The notes under the pieces are model-generated. The model saw nothing but the letters and a program-made list of their open reading frames with translations. It did not search any database and was not told the DNA's origin. The translations under genes were made by a program, and so were the position numbers. This document shows positions 8,772 to 17,473 of a stretch of DNA of 64,000 nt, in pieces (within the stretch, counting starts at the first letter, position 1; every line of letters begins with the position of its first letter). Source of the stretch: Gracilibacillus caseinilyticus (GTDB lineage: Bacteria; Bacillota; Bacilli; Bacillales; Amphibacillaceae); contig NZ_CP095072.1 in NCBI RefSeq assembly GCF_022919115.1, positions 2,356,001-2,420,000 on the forward strand, read 5' to 3'.

Positions 8772-10177
8772 TTAACGTACTGATCGTCGAGGATGATAAG
8801 CTAGTGCGCAAAAGCTTTATTTCTGCTTTCAGGTGGAATAATTTTGATATGGAAGTGGTTGGGGATGCCAAGAACGGGAAAGTGGCTCTGGATTTCATTG
8901 AGCAACACGCGGTCGATTTAGTGATCACGGATTTAGCGATGCCGGTAATGTCCGGAATTGAGCTGATCCGCGTTTTGCGTCAACAGTATCCGGAAATATT
9001 TGTCGTGGTGCTTTCCTTGCATCAGGATTTTGAATATATTCAAGAAGCGATGCGATTAGGTGCGATTGATTATATAGCAAAAATTGAGCTCGATGGAACA
9101 GATATGGACAATATTCTAGTCCGAATTCAAGATAGAATTGAACAAGAATCAAACAATCGACATGGAATCAGCAAAGCGTCTACATCTCCTTTTCGCAACG
9201 GTTATCTAATCCTTTCTCATCATCTGCAGCTTGTATATGAGAGACTGGCAGATGATATTCAACAGGATCAAATGTATACCTTGCATGACGTTGCAATTGT
9301 CATCGATCAGCAGGCGATCTCACCAGAAGACATGTATCATCGTTTAGCCGCATCAATAGGAAATCTGCCACCTGTCGTGCTTATCTATCCAGAAAAATCC
9401 TCACACATACTTGATCTGACAGCAATTGATCTTCGACAGCTGCTGTTCTATGAAGTATCAGAGGAAAATCGGCTATCATTTATATCGTGTAAGCAACTGC
9501 CAGTATTCGAAGCGATAACAGATCAGGAAATGGATCAATGGAAAGAACAATTACTGTCATGGCAATGGCTGACAAATCAAGAAACGGTCCAGCAATTGCT
9601 GGATAAGTTATATCAAGCGGCCATGACAACCTCCCAATTGCAGGAGCTTTTTCATTGGTTTGTCAGTGAAAACAAGCGGCTGTACCAAGATATTTTTCCG
9701 AAAGACATTGCAGCTCCTAATTCCCTGCATGCTTGGAGTGATGTTGAAGCGTGGCTGCATCATGTTCAGCGTCAAATGTATACGACTGTATTTAGTCCGA
9801 CTTATTCTGTTGAGACCAATCAATGTATTTTAAAGGCTGTTTCCATTATCGAGAAGGAACTGGCCACGCCATTAACTGCTCAAGATGTTGCATTACAGGT
9901 AAACATGAGCAGAAGTTATTTTTCCACCTGCTTTAAAGATATTGTCGGGGAGACGTTTCACGAGTATGTCCGGATTGCCAGGATTAATAAAGCGAAAGAT
10001 TATTTGGTTTATACAAAAGAAAAGGTCGGCGTCATCTCCGAAAAAGTTGGATATGCAGACATTAAATATTTCAGTAAAATGTTTCGGAAATCGACGGGAC
10101 AATTGCCAAGTGAATACCGCAAATGGCATAAAGTGAGACTTCAATCAGTGGGGGGGTTGCCCCCCACTGATTGCTAG
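8768..10177 (+). CDS. YesN-type response regulator, AraC output domain, module I
   Basis: Response regulator of 469 residues. The receiver domain (1-120) has the acidic EDD pair, the phospho-acceptor aspartate in DLVITDLAMP and the lysine in YIAKIEL. A long middle region of unknown fold follows, then two AraC helix-turn-helix motifs (about 360-460) with MSRSYFSTCFKDIVGETF and the GYADIKYFSKMFRKSTGQLPSEYRK signature. It should activate the downstream solute-binding and permease genes. After SEYRKWHK the last twelve or so residues are unusual for the family: they are encoded by the first hairpin of the structured repeat at 10143. The element therefore seems to supply the end of this gene and its stop codon. 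Confidence 0.9.
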   Translation: MINVLIVEDDKLVRKSFISAFRWNNFDMEVVGDAKNGKVALDFIEQHAVDLVITDLAMPVMSGIELIRVLRQQYPEIFVVVLSLHQDFEYIQEAMRLGAIDYIAKIELDGTDMDNILVRIQDRIEQESNNRHGISKASTSPFRNGYLILSHHLQLVYERLADDIQQDQMYTLHDVAIVIDQQAISPEDMYHRLAASIGNLPPVVLIYPEKSSHILDLTAIDLRQLLFYEVSEENRLSFISCKQLPVFEAITDQEMDQWKEQLLSWQWLTNQETVQQLLDKLYQAAMTTSQLQELFHWFVSENKRLYQDIFPKDIAAPNSLHAWSDVEAWLHHVQRQMYTTVFSPTYSVETNQCILKAVSIIEKELATPLTAQDVALQVNMSRSYFSTCFKDIVGETFHEYVRIARINKAKDYLVYTKEKVGVISEKVGYADIKYFSKMFRKSTGQLPSEYRKWHKVRLQSVGGLPPTDC

Positions 10178-10287
10178 CGAAACTTATCAGGAAGTTATCG
10201 CCCGTTTATCCCCCACTTAGCTTCTTATTTATCTCGCGAATCTTGATGTGGGGGTATTATGGACGGTTAGCGCCGTGATAAAAGGGA
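10143..10287 (+). repeat. Structured intergenic element, copy 1
   Basis: First of two about 145-bp copies; the other is at 12160. It contains hairpin P0 (AATCAGTGGGGGG / CCCCCCACTGATT), then TTATCA at 10184 able to pair with TGATAA at 10276, an inner stem CCCCCAC / GTGGGGG at 10210 and 10248, and a small ACGG / CCGT hairpin. P0 lies inside the end of the regulator gene. The two copies differ by base-pair-preserving changes. I do not recognise the class. It could be a structured RNA or a small hairpin-ended mobile element. Confidence 0.75.
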
Positions 10288-10373
10288 GAAGAATGTTTCT
10301 TTCTAGTGTGGGAAATGTTGTTTCTGAAGTATGGAAAGGAGATGGAACAGAACATTTCTCCCCTTTTATTCAA
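10279..10373 (+). terminator. Large terminator-like hairpin after copy 1
   Basis: The segment AAAAGGGAGAAGAATGTT at 10280-10297 can pair, with one bulge, to AACATTTCTCCCCTTTT at 10351-10367, followed by ATTC. It lies upstream of the lipoprotein promoter and probably ends regulator transcription. Confidence 0.45.
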
Positions 10374-10386
10374 AACATCCCTCTCA

Positions 10387-10414
10387 TTGAATGCGTTTTC
10401 ATAAGTGATATGAT
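10387..10414 (+). promoter_or_regulatory. Promoter with overlapping cre box for the module I lipoprotein
   Basis: TTGAAT (10387-10392) and TATGAT (10409-10414) are 16 bases apart. TGAATGCGTTTTCA at 10388-10401 matches the cre consensus at 13 of 14 positions and lies between the promoter boxes, where CcpA would block RNA polymerase. Confidence 0.6.
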
Positions 10415-10450
10415 GAAGCTATGATCAAAAATAAATAGAAAAGAGGGGAA

Positions 10451-12148
10451 ATGATGTTAAAGAAGATCTTATTTTTACTATTATTTGTTATGCTGTTAGT
10501 CGCCTGTTCGAATGAAGATGCCAGTACGGATGAGACGGATGATAAGGATACGACCTCTGAAACGCCTTCTGAGCCTGCGGATCCGTTTGGAGCGTATGAA
10601 GAGACCGTTACGATCGCGATCGGTCAGGAAGTAGATCCGAGTGATACGAGTTTGCAGGATGGTGACACACCTCTAGATAATCAATACACACGACATGTAA
10701 AAGAAAATTTGAATATTGTAGTGCAGCACGCATTTACGGCATCTCCATCAAACTATGATCAGAAGGTAAGCTTAGCGATCGCCAGCAATGATTTGCCTGA
10801 TGCAATGGTGGTTGGTCCCGTAGAATTAAGACAATTAGTCGAGGCTGATCAAATTGCTGATCTAACCGAAGTCTATGAAAATTATGCATCACCAGCTATC
10901 AAAGAGATTATTGACAGTTCCAGTGGCGTAGCATTAGAAAATGTTACATTTGATGGCAAGATTATGGCGATTCCTAATTCCCAGGCAAGTGCAGATGGTG
11001 TTCACAATCTTTGGATTAGAAAGGACTGGTTAGATAAGCTTGGCCTTGAGCCACCTAAAACGCTCGATGATTTGAAAGAGGTAGCAAGAGCGTTTGTGGA
11101 AGAAGATCCGGACGGCAACGGGCAAGATGACACAATTGGTTTGGCAGGTCCAGATACTTCAAATAAACTGTATGCGAACTTTTTGGAATCGACTAACAAT
11201 TTATATGGCTTTGACGGCATATTTTCTGCCTTACATGCTTATCCGGGTTACTGGCTTGAAGGGGAGGACGGCAAGCCGGTTTATGGATCGACACTCCCGG
11301 AAACGAAAGAAGCATTGTCCTTTTTACGGAATATGTATAGCGAAGGTTTGATTGATCCGGAAATTGGTGTAAGAGAGGATTCCGGCGAGTCAGTGATTAG
11401 TGGAAATACGGGAATGTTTTTCGGTCCGTTCTGGATGCCATATGGTCCGCTTACCGATGCAGTGAAGAATAACCCTGATGCGAACTGGCAATCTTATGCG
11501 TTGCCGCTGGATGCGAATGGAGAATATACACCGCATTTAAGTACAACGACGACGCAATTTGTAGTCGTTCGAAAAGATTATGAGCATCCTGAAGCTGCCA
11601 TGAAGATTTTAAATAACCTGTTAGCTAACGAATCTGAATTTGATCCAAGTATTGGTGGTCCTGGATTCTATCCGTTGCGTCTCGTGTATGCACCGGCAGA
11701 TGAGATGGAAGTCACGACGGTTGCGCTACGAGAAGTGTTGGCAGGCACGAAGGAACCGGAAGATTTCTATGATATGCCAGCCTACAAACTGTTGAAGTCA
11801 GATGTCGATCATATTCATGAAGTTAAACTGGAGCCATACGATAACACGGATATTGAGTATTGGGATCCACAGGCGAATTTAGGACAATGGACGAGAGCAT
11901 ATTCTGCACTGGTTGGGACAGCACCTCTAGTGGATACAGAAATTAATGGTGTCAAAAGCTTGATCTATTCCCAGACGAAAACGATGGAGGATCGCTGGGT
12001 CAACTTGAAAAAAATTGAAGATGAAACCTTCCTGAAAATAATAATGGGTACTGAATCCTTAGATGCTTTTGATCAGTTTGTCGAAGACTGGAACAGCCAA
12101 GGTGGCGAGCAAATTACGGAAGAAGTAGCAGACGTAGTAGCTAAATAA
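10451..12148 (+). CDS. Extracellular solute-binding lipoprotein, YtcQ/LipO-like, module I
   Basis: Lipoprotein of 565 residues with a signal peptide and lipobox LLVAC (Cys near 19), followed by an acidic low-complexity stretch, then a family-1 solute-binding fold with LWIRKDWLDKLGLEPPKTLDDL and DPDGNGQDDTIGL, typical of the large YtcQ/LplA subfamily. It captures oligosaccharides for the two permeases downstream. No ATPase gene is in the module, as expected where a shared MsmX-type ATPase serves several importers. GAGGGG precedes two tandem ATGs (10451 and 10454), either of which may be used. The gene lies between the two structured elements and has its own cre-overlapped promoter. Confidence 0.92.
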   Translation: MMLKKILFLLLFVMLLVACSNEDASTDETDDKDTTSETPSEPADPFGAYEETVTIAIGQEVDPSDTSLQDGDTPLDNQYTRHVKENLNIVVQHAFTASPSNYDQKVSLAIASNDLPDAMVVGPVELRQLVEADQIADLTEVYENYASPAIKEIIDSSSGVALENVTFDGKIMAIPNSQASADGVHNLWIRKDWLDKLGLEPPKTLDDLKEVARAFVEEDPDGNGQDDTIGLAGPDTSNKLYANFLESTNNLYGFDGIFSALHAYPGYWLEGEDGKPVYGSTLPETKEALSFLRNMYSEGLIDPEIGVREDSGESVISGNTGMFFGPFWMPYGPLTDAVKNNPDANWQSYALPLDANGEYTPHLSTTTTQFVVVRKDYEHPEAAMKILNNLLANESEFDPSIGGPGFYPLRLVYAPADEMEVTTVALREVLAGTKEPEDFYDMPAYKLLKSDVDHIHEVKLEPYDNTDIEYWDPQANLGQWTRAYSALVGTAPLVDTEINGVKSLIYSQTKTMEDRWVNLKKIEDETFLKIIMGTESLDAFDQFVEDWNSQGGEQITEEVADVVAK

Positions 12149-12159
12149 AGTGAGTCTTT

Positions 12160-12304
12160 GATCAGTGGGGTTTTTGCCCCCCACTGATCATTAGCGAAAC
12201 TTATCAGGGTGTTAGCGTCTGTTTACTCCCACTTAGCTTCTTTGTGATACTCGAAGCTTGAAGTGGGAGTCTTACAGACGGTTTAGCACCGTGATAAACG
12301 GGAG
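12160..12304 (+). repeat. Structured intergenic element, copy 2
   Basis: Second copy of the element at 10143. It has P0 GATCAGTGGGG / CCCCACTGATC, TTATCA (12201) with TGATAA (12292), GTCTG (12217) with CAGAC (12275), CTCCCACTT (12226) with AAGTGGGAG (12261), AGCTTC (12235) with GAAGCT (12253), and the hairpin ACGGT ttagc ACCGT (12278-12292). The segment TAGCGAAACTTATCAGG is identical in both copies. It lies between the lipoprotein and permease genes. Confidence 0.75.
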
Positions 12305-12305
12305 C

Positions 12306-12333
12306 AAAGGCGTCGGACTTACGGCGCCTTTTT
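12306..12333 (+). terminator. Hairpin between lipoprotein and permease genes
   Basis: Stem AAAGGCG / CGCCTTT with a T run, directly before the permease ribosome binding site. Partial termination here would keep permease expression below lipoprotein expression, a common pattern in ABC import operons. Confidence 0.55.
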
Positions 12334-12352
12334 ATGAAAGGAGTACCTGTAC

Positions 12353-13243
12353 ATGAGAACGAAAGGATTTGCTAAACATTATTATTTGATGCTCTTACCT
12401 GGATTTGTCTGGTTGATCTTATTTAGCCTTGTACCCATGTTCGGGATCGTGATTGCTTTTCAGAATTATAATCCAGGACTAGGTGTGTTTGGATCAGAAT
12501 TCGTCGGTCTGGAGACATTTCGTTATATGTTTCAGCTCAATGATACGATGAATGTTTTTTTCAATACGATTTATATAGCCATTATGAAGATTGTTGGCAA
12601 TCTTATTGTGCCACTCGTATTTGCGTTAATGCTGAATGAAGTTCGGTATATGGGATTAAAAAGGTCGATTCAAACGATCGTATACCTACCACACTTTCTA
12701 TCGTGGGTTATTTTAGGTGGGGTGCTGCTCGACATTTTTGCTTACGGTGGTCCTATTAATCAGCTGCTCGGGATGTTCGGGATCGATCCAATTTTGTTTT
12801 TTGGCAGGGCAGACCTTTTTCCATTCTTAGTTGTCGGAAGTGATGTCTGGAAGGAGTTTGGCTTCAACACGATTATTTATTTAGCAGCTTTAACCGGCAT
12901 TAATCCGGCTTTATATGAAGCGGCGAGTATAGATGGTGCGTCCCGATTGCGACTGCTATGGCATGTTACATTACCGGGCATCCGTACTACTGCTGTCTTG
13001 TTAGCAGTATTGAGTCTTGGAAACGTGCTGAATGCAGGATTTGATCAAATTTTTAACTTATACAATCCGTTAGTTTATTCGAGTGGGGACATTATTGATA
13101 CATGGGTGTATCGAGCCGGTTTATTGAACCTTCAGTACGAATTAGCGACAGCTGTCGGGCTATTGAAATCAGTAGCAGGCTTCATGCTAATCAGTCTTTC
13201 TTATTATCTCGCCTATCGATTTACTAACTACCGGATTTTTTAA
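12353..13243 (+). CDS. Sugar ABC transporter permease, LplB-type, module I
   Basis: Integral membrane permease of 296 residues with six predicted helices in the binding-protein-dependent transport family. The cytoplasmic EAA loop reads ALYEAASIDGASRLRLLWHV and docks the ATPase. The N-terminus MRTKGFAKHYYLMLLPGF and overall length fit the LplB/YteP group that pairs with a YtcP/LplC-type partner. AAGGAG lies about ten bases before ATG 12353. The partner permease follows nine bases downstream. The substrate is probably an oligosaccharide from pectin or hemicellulose, inferred only from the YesMN partners and nearby surface enzymes. Confidence 0.93.
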   Translation: MRTKGFAKHYYLMLLPGFVWLILFSLVPMFGIVIAFQNYNPGLGVFGSEFVGLETFRYMFQLNDTMNVFFNTIYIAIMKIVGNLIVPLVFALMLNEVRYMGLKRSIQTIVYLPHFLSWVILGGVLLDIFAYGGPINQLLGMFGIDPILFFGRADLFPFLVVGSDVWKEFGFNTIIYLAALTGINPALYEAASIDGASRLRLLWHVTLPGIRTTAVLLAVLSLGNVLNAGFDQIFNLYNPLVYSSGDIIDTWVYRAGLLNLQYELATAVGLLKSVAGFMLISLSYYLAYRFTNYRIF

Positions 13244-13258
13244 GGAAGGAGGATGGAT

Positions 13259-14149
13259 ATGTTTAAGAGTAAGACGTTTTCTTCTAAAATGGTCGATATT
13301 GTGCTCATCATTATACTAGTGGTGATTGCTATCACATGTATATTGCCGTTATGGTATACCCTCGCATTATCATTGAGCTCGAAATCAGCGGCAGCAGCAG
13401 GGGCTGTCGGATTATGGCCGGTCGATTTTAATTTTAATTCCTATCAACAACTGTTACAGGACAGTCAATTTTTTAAATCGTTCTGGATTTCGGTTCAGCG
13501 GGTTGTATTAGGTGCGGGGTTGAACTTTATTATTGTGCCTTTAATGGCGTACCCGTTATCGAAAACAGTCAAGGATTTTAAAGGACGCAATGTGCTGATG
13601 TGGACCTTAATCTTTACGATGCTATTTAATGGTGGTTTGATTCCGCTATACCTGACCATCAAAGCTTACGGTCTGATGAACAGTATTTGGGCTCTGGTCT
13701 TGGTCGGTGGTGCGCAAACGATTGTGTTTAATATTATTTTAACGATTAACTTCTTTCGGAACCTGCCTTCGTCATTGGAGGAAGCGGCCTTGGTCGATGG
13801 TGCTGGCCCTTGGTATATCTTAACGAAGGTTTTTATTCCATTGTCTGTACCCGTTCTTGCGACGATTTCCCTGTTCAGTATTGTCTATCATTGGAATGAA
13901 TTTCTCTATGGTTTGATTTTCATGACGAGAGAAGAATTTTATCCTCTGCAGACCTATATCCAACAGCTAGTGGTCTCTGTTGACCCATCGACGATGACGG
14001 AGGATCAATATAAACGCTTAAGTGAATTATCCAATCGAACATTGGATGCAGCCAAAATATTTATTGCAATGATTCCGGTTCTGCTCGTATATCCATTTCT
14101 CCAGCGTTATTTTATCCACGGTATTACGTTAGGATCGGTAAAAGAATAG
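13259..14149 (+). CDS. Sugar ABC transporter permease, LplC/YtcP-type, module I
   Basis: Second permease, 296 residues, with six predicted helices and the EAA loop SLEEAALVDGAGPWYILTKV. The motif PLWYTLALSLSSKSAAAAG near the N-terminus and PLQTYIQQL and YPFLQRYFIHGITLGSVKE near the C-terminus are typical of the YtcP/LplC group. I prefer ATG 13259, six bases from the GGAAGGAGG site, over the ATG at 13253, which touches it. It forms a heterodimer with the preceding permease. Confidence 0.93.
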   Translation: MFKSKTFSSKMVDIVLIIILVVIAITCILPLWYTLALSLSSKSAAAAGAVGLWPVDFNFNSYQQLLQDSQFFKSFWISVQRVVLGAGLNFIIVPLMAYPLSKTVKDFKGRNVLMWTLIFTMLFNGGLIPLYLTIKAYGLMNSIWALVLVGGAQTIVFNIILTINFFRNLPSSLEEAALVDGAGPWYILTKVFIPLSVPVLATISLFSIVYHWNEFLYGLIFMTREEFYPLQTYIQQLVVSVDPSTMTEDQYKRLSELSNRTLDAAKIFIAMIPVLLVYPFLQRYFIHGITLGSVKE

Positions 14150-14162
14150 GGAGGAGATATCG

Positions 14163-14786
14163 ATGGAACGTCTTTATTATGCTAGTGTTTTTATATTGAA
14201 AATGGCCTATTTGAATGCATTGATGATCGTATTCAGTTTGATTGGCTGTGTGACATTTGGTATTTTTCCATCATTAACTGCTCTGTTTTTCATTGTAAGA
14301 AAATGGCAATTTGGTGAAAATAATATAAACACAGCGAAAACGTTTTGGAACGTTTTTAGAAAGGAATTTCTGAGAAGTAATGCTGTTGGATGGTTATTCA
14401 CCCTAGTCGGTATGATACTGTATATTAATTTGTCATTAGCGAATCTGCTTGAAACATCACTCGTCCATTTCAGTTATTACCCGATTCTGATGGTGTTTAT
14501 CTTGTTTTTAGCTATTTCAATACTGATTATCCCAGTTTATTTGCATTTTCAAACATCTTTGTGGGGGATGGCAAAGCTTGCGTTTCTCTTCTTGTTTATT
14601 TCACCTAAAAACACGTTGTTAATAGCAACAGCTTCCTTTCTGTTTTTGCTGGTGATGAGGATGATTCCTGGATTTATTCCTGTTGTGGGTGTCAGTGGAT
14701 TTGCTTATATTATTATGTATTTTAGTCTTCGAATATTTAACCAAGTGACAGAGTTAACTGGAGATTCGTTACAAAAGAGTATGTAA
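14163..14786 (+). CDS. YesL-like DUF624 membrane protein, module I
   Basis: Membrane protein of 207 residues with about five hydrophobic helices, matching the DUF624 family whose best known member is B. subtilis YesL, encoded beside yesM/yesN. The N-terminal pattern FGIFPSLTALFFIVRKW and later NPVGW-like AVGWLF are family features. Function is not established; co-occurrence with YesMN-type systems and sugar permeases suggests an accessory role in sensing or uptake. GGGAGGAGAT precedes ATG 14163. It is the last gene of module I. Confidence 0.85.
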   Translation: MERLYYASVFILKMAYLNALMIVFSLIGCVTFGIFPSLTALFFIVRKWQFGENNINTAKTFWNVFRKEFLRSNAVGWLFTLVGMILYINLSLANLLETSLVHFSYYPILMVFILFLAISILIIPVYLHFQTSLWGMAKLAFLFLFISPKNTLLIATASFLFLLVMRMIPGFIPVVGVSGFAYIIMYFSLRIFNQVTELTGDSLQKSM

Positions 14787-14838
14787 AAAAAGAGGAGCAC
14801 ACAGCAACTAATCGTAAAAAGAAAACAGATCAGTAAGG

Positions 14839-14874
14839 GAAGAGAAGGTGAGGCAGGTCACCTTCTCTTTTTTT
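14839..14874. terminator. Bidirectional terminator after module I
   Basis: Perfect stem AGAGAAGGTGA / TCACCTTCTCT with a 6-base loop and seven Ts on the + strand. It closes module I and sits at the 3' end of the small minus-strand reading frame at 14873. Confidence 0.85.
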
Positions 14875-14953
14875 ATTTATTGGTAGTTGTTGGCTGGAAA
14901 TTTCGTTTCGTATTTTCTTTAACGTGCTTCAAGTTGTATTTCTTTTTCGGCAT
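14873..14953 (-). CDS. Possible 26-aa basic peptide
   Basis: Minus-strand frame from ATG 14953 to TAA at 14873, encoding 26 residues beginning MPKKKYNLKHV, very rich in Lys, Asn and Thr. A good AAAGGAG lies nine bases before the start, and a TATAAT-like box is further upstream on the same strand. It ends against the terminator shared with module I. Length and composition resemble very small spore-associated proteins, but I recognise no family. It could also be chance. Confidence 0.4.
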   Translation of the reverse strand: MPKKKYNLKHVKENTKRNFQPTTTNK

Positions 14954-15034
14954 AAAAGTCCACTCCTTTGTGTTACTCCTCTCCTTTTTAGCTTGTACAA
15001 AAATAAAAAAATTATAAGAACCTAACAAATTTAA

Positions 15035-15076
15035 TGAAAGCACTTACTTTTATTTATTTATTTGAAAAGGCTTTCA
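15035..15076 (+). promoter_or_regulatory. Two cre-like boxes upstream of module II
   Basis: TGAAAGCACTTACT (15035-15048) and TGAAAAGGCTTTCA (15063-15076) each match the cre consensus except at the central CG. The second overlaps a possible -35 box TTGAAA at 15062, with a weak TGAAAT -10 box at 15085. Loss of the CG step weakens the case for CcpA binding. Confidence 0.4.
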
Positions 15077-15117
15077 TCGTAGAATGAAATTATCACATTA
15101 GAAAGGGGTTTTTAGTT

Positions 15118-16446
15118 ATGAAGAATTGGTATTTATATTTTGTATTAGCGTTACTTGCTGTAGTAACTATTGCTTGTAGTTCAGATTCAGCAAATGAGGA
15201 AACGGAAGATACATCGAGCAATGACGGTCAGGAGCAAACAGATGAAGAAAATATTACGTTACGTGTTGCATGGTGGGGTGGGCAAGAGCGACATGACCGC
15301 ACCTTACAAGTGATTGAAATGTATGAAGAACAAAACCCAAATGTAACGATTGAAGCAGAATATTCCGGTTTTGATGGCTATTTTGACAAGTTAAATACAC
15401 AATTGGCCGCAGGAAATGCACCTGATGTTATCCAATTTGGTGGTAATTTAAATGATTTTGTATATCGAGATGTTATTTTACCTTTAGACGATTATGTCGG
15501 CAATCAATTGAATACAAGTCTTCACGATCAAAGTATGTTAGATTCTGCCACATTTGATGGGAAATTATATGGAGTTACTTTAGGAACGACTGCATGGGGA
15601 ATTTTGGTGAATAAAACTCTTTTTGAAGAAGCCGGTGTTGCATTACCAAGTAAAGAATGGACTTGGGATGAATTTAAAGATTTAACTCCGCAATTAACGG
15701 AAAATTTGGACGGCGCATACGGTACTGGTGATTTTGGAGAAGATGGATTCGGCGTTTTCCTAGCACAGCGAGATAAATTTACTTACTTAGATGGAGAAAT
15801 CGGGTTTGAAGCGCAAGATGTCAAGGATTGGTTTAACCTATGGAAAGAGCTTCGTGAAAGTGGAGGAGCTGCGATTCCTGAGGTGCAAGTTTCTGCTTCG
15901 CAGACACCTGAACAATCGCTTATTGTACAGCAAGATGTGGCGATTGAATCGATTGCAAGTAACCAATTAGGTGCATATGCCGGTGCAACAGAAGATGAAT
16001 TTGAATTGTATCCATATCCTTATAATGCAGAAACAGGAAAAAATGGTGTTTCCTTAAGACCGAGTCAATATTTCGCCGCTTATAAGGATACACCTCACCC
16101 AGAAGAAGCTGCTAAATTCATGGATTTCTTTGTAAATAACATAGAGGCTACTGAGGTATTGGGAAATGATCGAGGCGCACCAGTGAATTCAGATGTTCGT
16201 AAAAATTTGATTGATCAAGCTGATGAAATGGATCAAGCAGTATATTCCTATATTGATTTGGTAAGTGAATCGTCTGATGCACCATATATTCCTAATTTAC
16301 CTGGTTATAACGAAAATACCCAACTCTTTACGGAAACTGAACAAAAAATTTATTATGATCAGCAATCAGTTGATGAGGCGGCAGATTCTTATTATGAAGA
16401 AGTTATTGCGAATATAGATAAATATGTAAATGAAGCGGCGGAGTAA
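15118..16446 (+). CDS. Sugar ABC solute-binding lipoprotein, module II
   Basis: Lipoprotein of 442 residues, with signal peptide and lipobox TIAC (Cys near 20) and an acidic linker, then a family-1 binding protein of the MalE/UgpB type: TLRVAWWGGQERHDRTLQVI, GYFDKLNTQLAAGNAPDVIQF and DDYVGNQ. It delivers a sugar or oligosaccharide to the two permeases that follow. AAAGGGG lies before ATG 15118. It opens a gene set of transporter, two-component system and glycosidases, all on one strand with short gaps. Third-position AT content looks higher than in module I. Confidence 0.93.
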   Translation: MKNWYLYFVLALLAVVTIACSSDSANEETEDTSSNDGQEQTDEENITLRVAWWGGQERHDRTLQVIEMYEEQNPNVTIEAEYSGFDGYFDKLNTQLAAGNAPDVIQFGGNLNDFVYRDVILPLDDYVGNQLNTSLHDQSMLDSATFDGKLYGVTLGTTAWGILVNKTLFEEAGVALPSKEWTWDEFKDLTPQLTENLDGAYGTGDFGEDGFGVFLAQRDKFTYLDGEIGFEAQDVKDWFNLWKELRESGGAAIPEVQVSASQTPEQSLIVQQDVAIESIASNQLGAYAGATEDEFELYPYPYNAETGKNGVSLRPSQYFAAYKDTPHPEEAAKFMDFFVNNIEATEVLGNDRGAPVNSDVRKNLIDQADEMDQAVYSYIDLVSESSDAPYIPNLPGYNENTQLFTETEQKIYYDQQSVDEAADSYYEEVIANIDKYVNEAAE

Positions 16447-16525
16447 GTCAGATAAAGAGGCTCTATAATGAGTCTCTTTATTACCCGTATCAATCAATAA
16501 AAGATCAGTTTAGGAGGGGTGACAA

Positions 16526-17473
16526 TTGAAAACAGCAGAAGTAATCGAATCATCTGAAATAAAAAGAAAAACGAAATTATCAAAAGATACAAAAAAACAA
16601 TATGTTGCGGCATATCTTTTTTTGTTGCCGTGGCTAATAGGATTTTTAGGGTTAGTATTGGGTCCGATGATCAGTTCTTTATACTTATCTTTCACTCGAT
16701 TTGATTTGCTAAATACACCCGAATGGATCGGATTCGCAAATTATCAAGAAATGTTTCAAGACGATCGTTGGCTCGCTTCTGCCAAAGTTACTTTAACATT
16801 TGTGTTTATAGCAGTTCCAACACAATTAATTGCGGCACTATTGGTTGCTGTATTGTTGAATAAAAAAATGGCTGGTGTCGGATTTTACCGTACAACTTAT
16901 TATTTACCATCACTATTAGGTGGTAGTGTAGCTATTGCGATTTTATGGAAGAATTTATTTGAAATCGATGGACTGGTCAATCAAGTACTTGCCTTTTTCC
17001 ATATTGAAGGTCAAGGATGGATTTCGCATCCTGATTATGCGCTTGGAACCATTATTATATTAGCGACCTGGCAATTTGGGGCATCAATGGTTATTTTCTT
17101 AGCGGGCTTAAAGCAAATACCTAAAGAATTGTATGAAGCTGCTGCGGTAGATGGTGGGACGAAGTGTCAGATTTTCTTTCGTGTGACGTTGCCATTATTA
17201 TCACCAGTTATATTTTTTAATCTCATTATCGAATTAATAAAATCAATTCAAGTATTTACGTCTGCGTTTATCATTAGTGAAGGAACAGGTGGACCCATCA
17301 ATTCAACACTTTTTTATACTTTGTATCTGTATCAAAAAGGGTTTACACATTTTGAAATGGGCTATGCCTCAGCAATGGCCTGGATATTGGTTTTTGTATT
17401 AGGGGTAATGACTTTAGTGATCTTCTTCTCATCCAAGTATTGGGTTCACTATGAAGACGGGGGGAAATTATAA
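16526..17473 (+). CDS. Sugar ABC permease, MalF/UgpA-type, module II
   Basis: Permease of 315 residues with a polar N-terminal tail of about 25 residues and six predicted helices. The EAA loop reads ELYEAAAVDGGTKCQIFFRV, and the C-terminal region NSTLFYTLYLYQKGFTHFEMGYASAMAW is typical of MalF/UgpA-type subunits. It starts at TTG 16526 behind GGAGGGGTGA. The stop overlaps the ATG of the next permease by one base (TAATG), so the two are translationally coupled and form the heterodimeric channel. Confidence 0.93.
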   Translation: MKTAEVIESSEIKRKTKLSKDTKKQYVAAYLFLLPWLIGFLGLVLGPMISSLYLSFTRFDLLNTPEWIGFANYQEMFQDDRWLASAKVTLTFVFIAVPTQLIAALLVAVLLNKKMAGVGFYRTTYYLPSLLGGSVAIAILWKNLFEIDGLVNQVLAFFHIEGQGWISHPDYALGTIIILATWQFGASMVIFLAGLKQIPKELYEAAAVDGGTKCQIFFRVTLPLLSPVIFFNLIIELIKSIQVFTSAFIISEGTGGPINSTLFYTLYLYQKGFTHFEMGYASAMAWILVFVLGVMTLVIFFSSKYWVHYEDGGKL

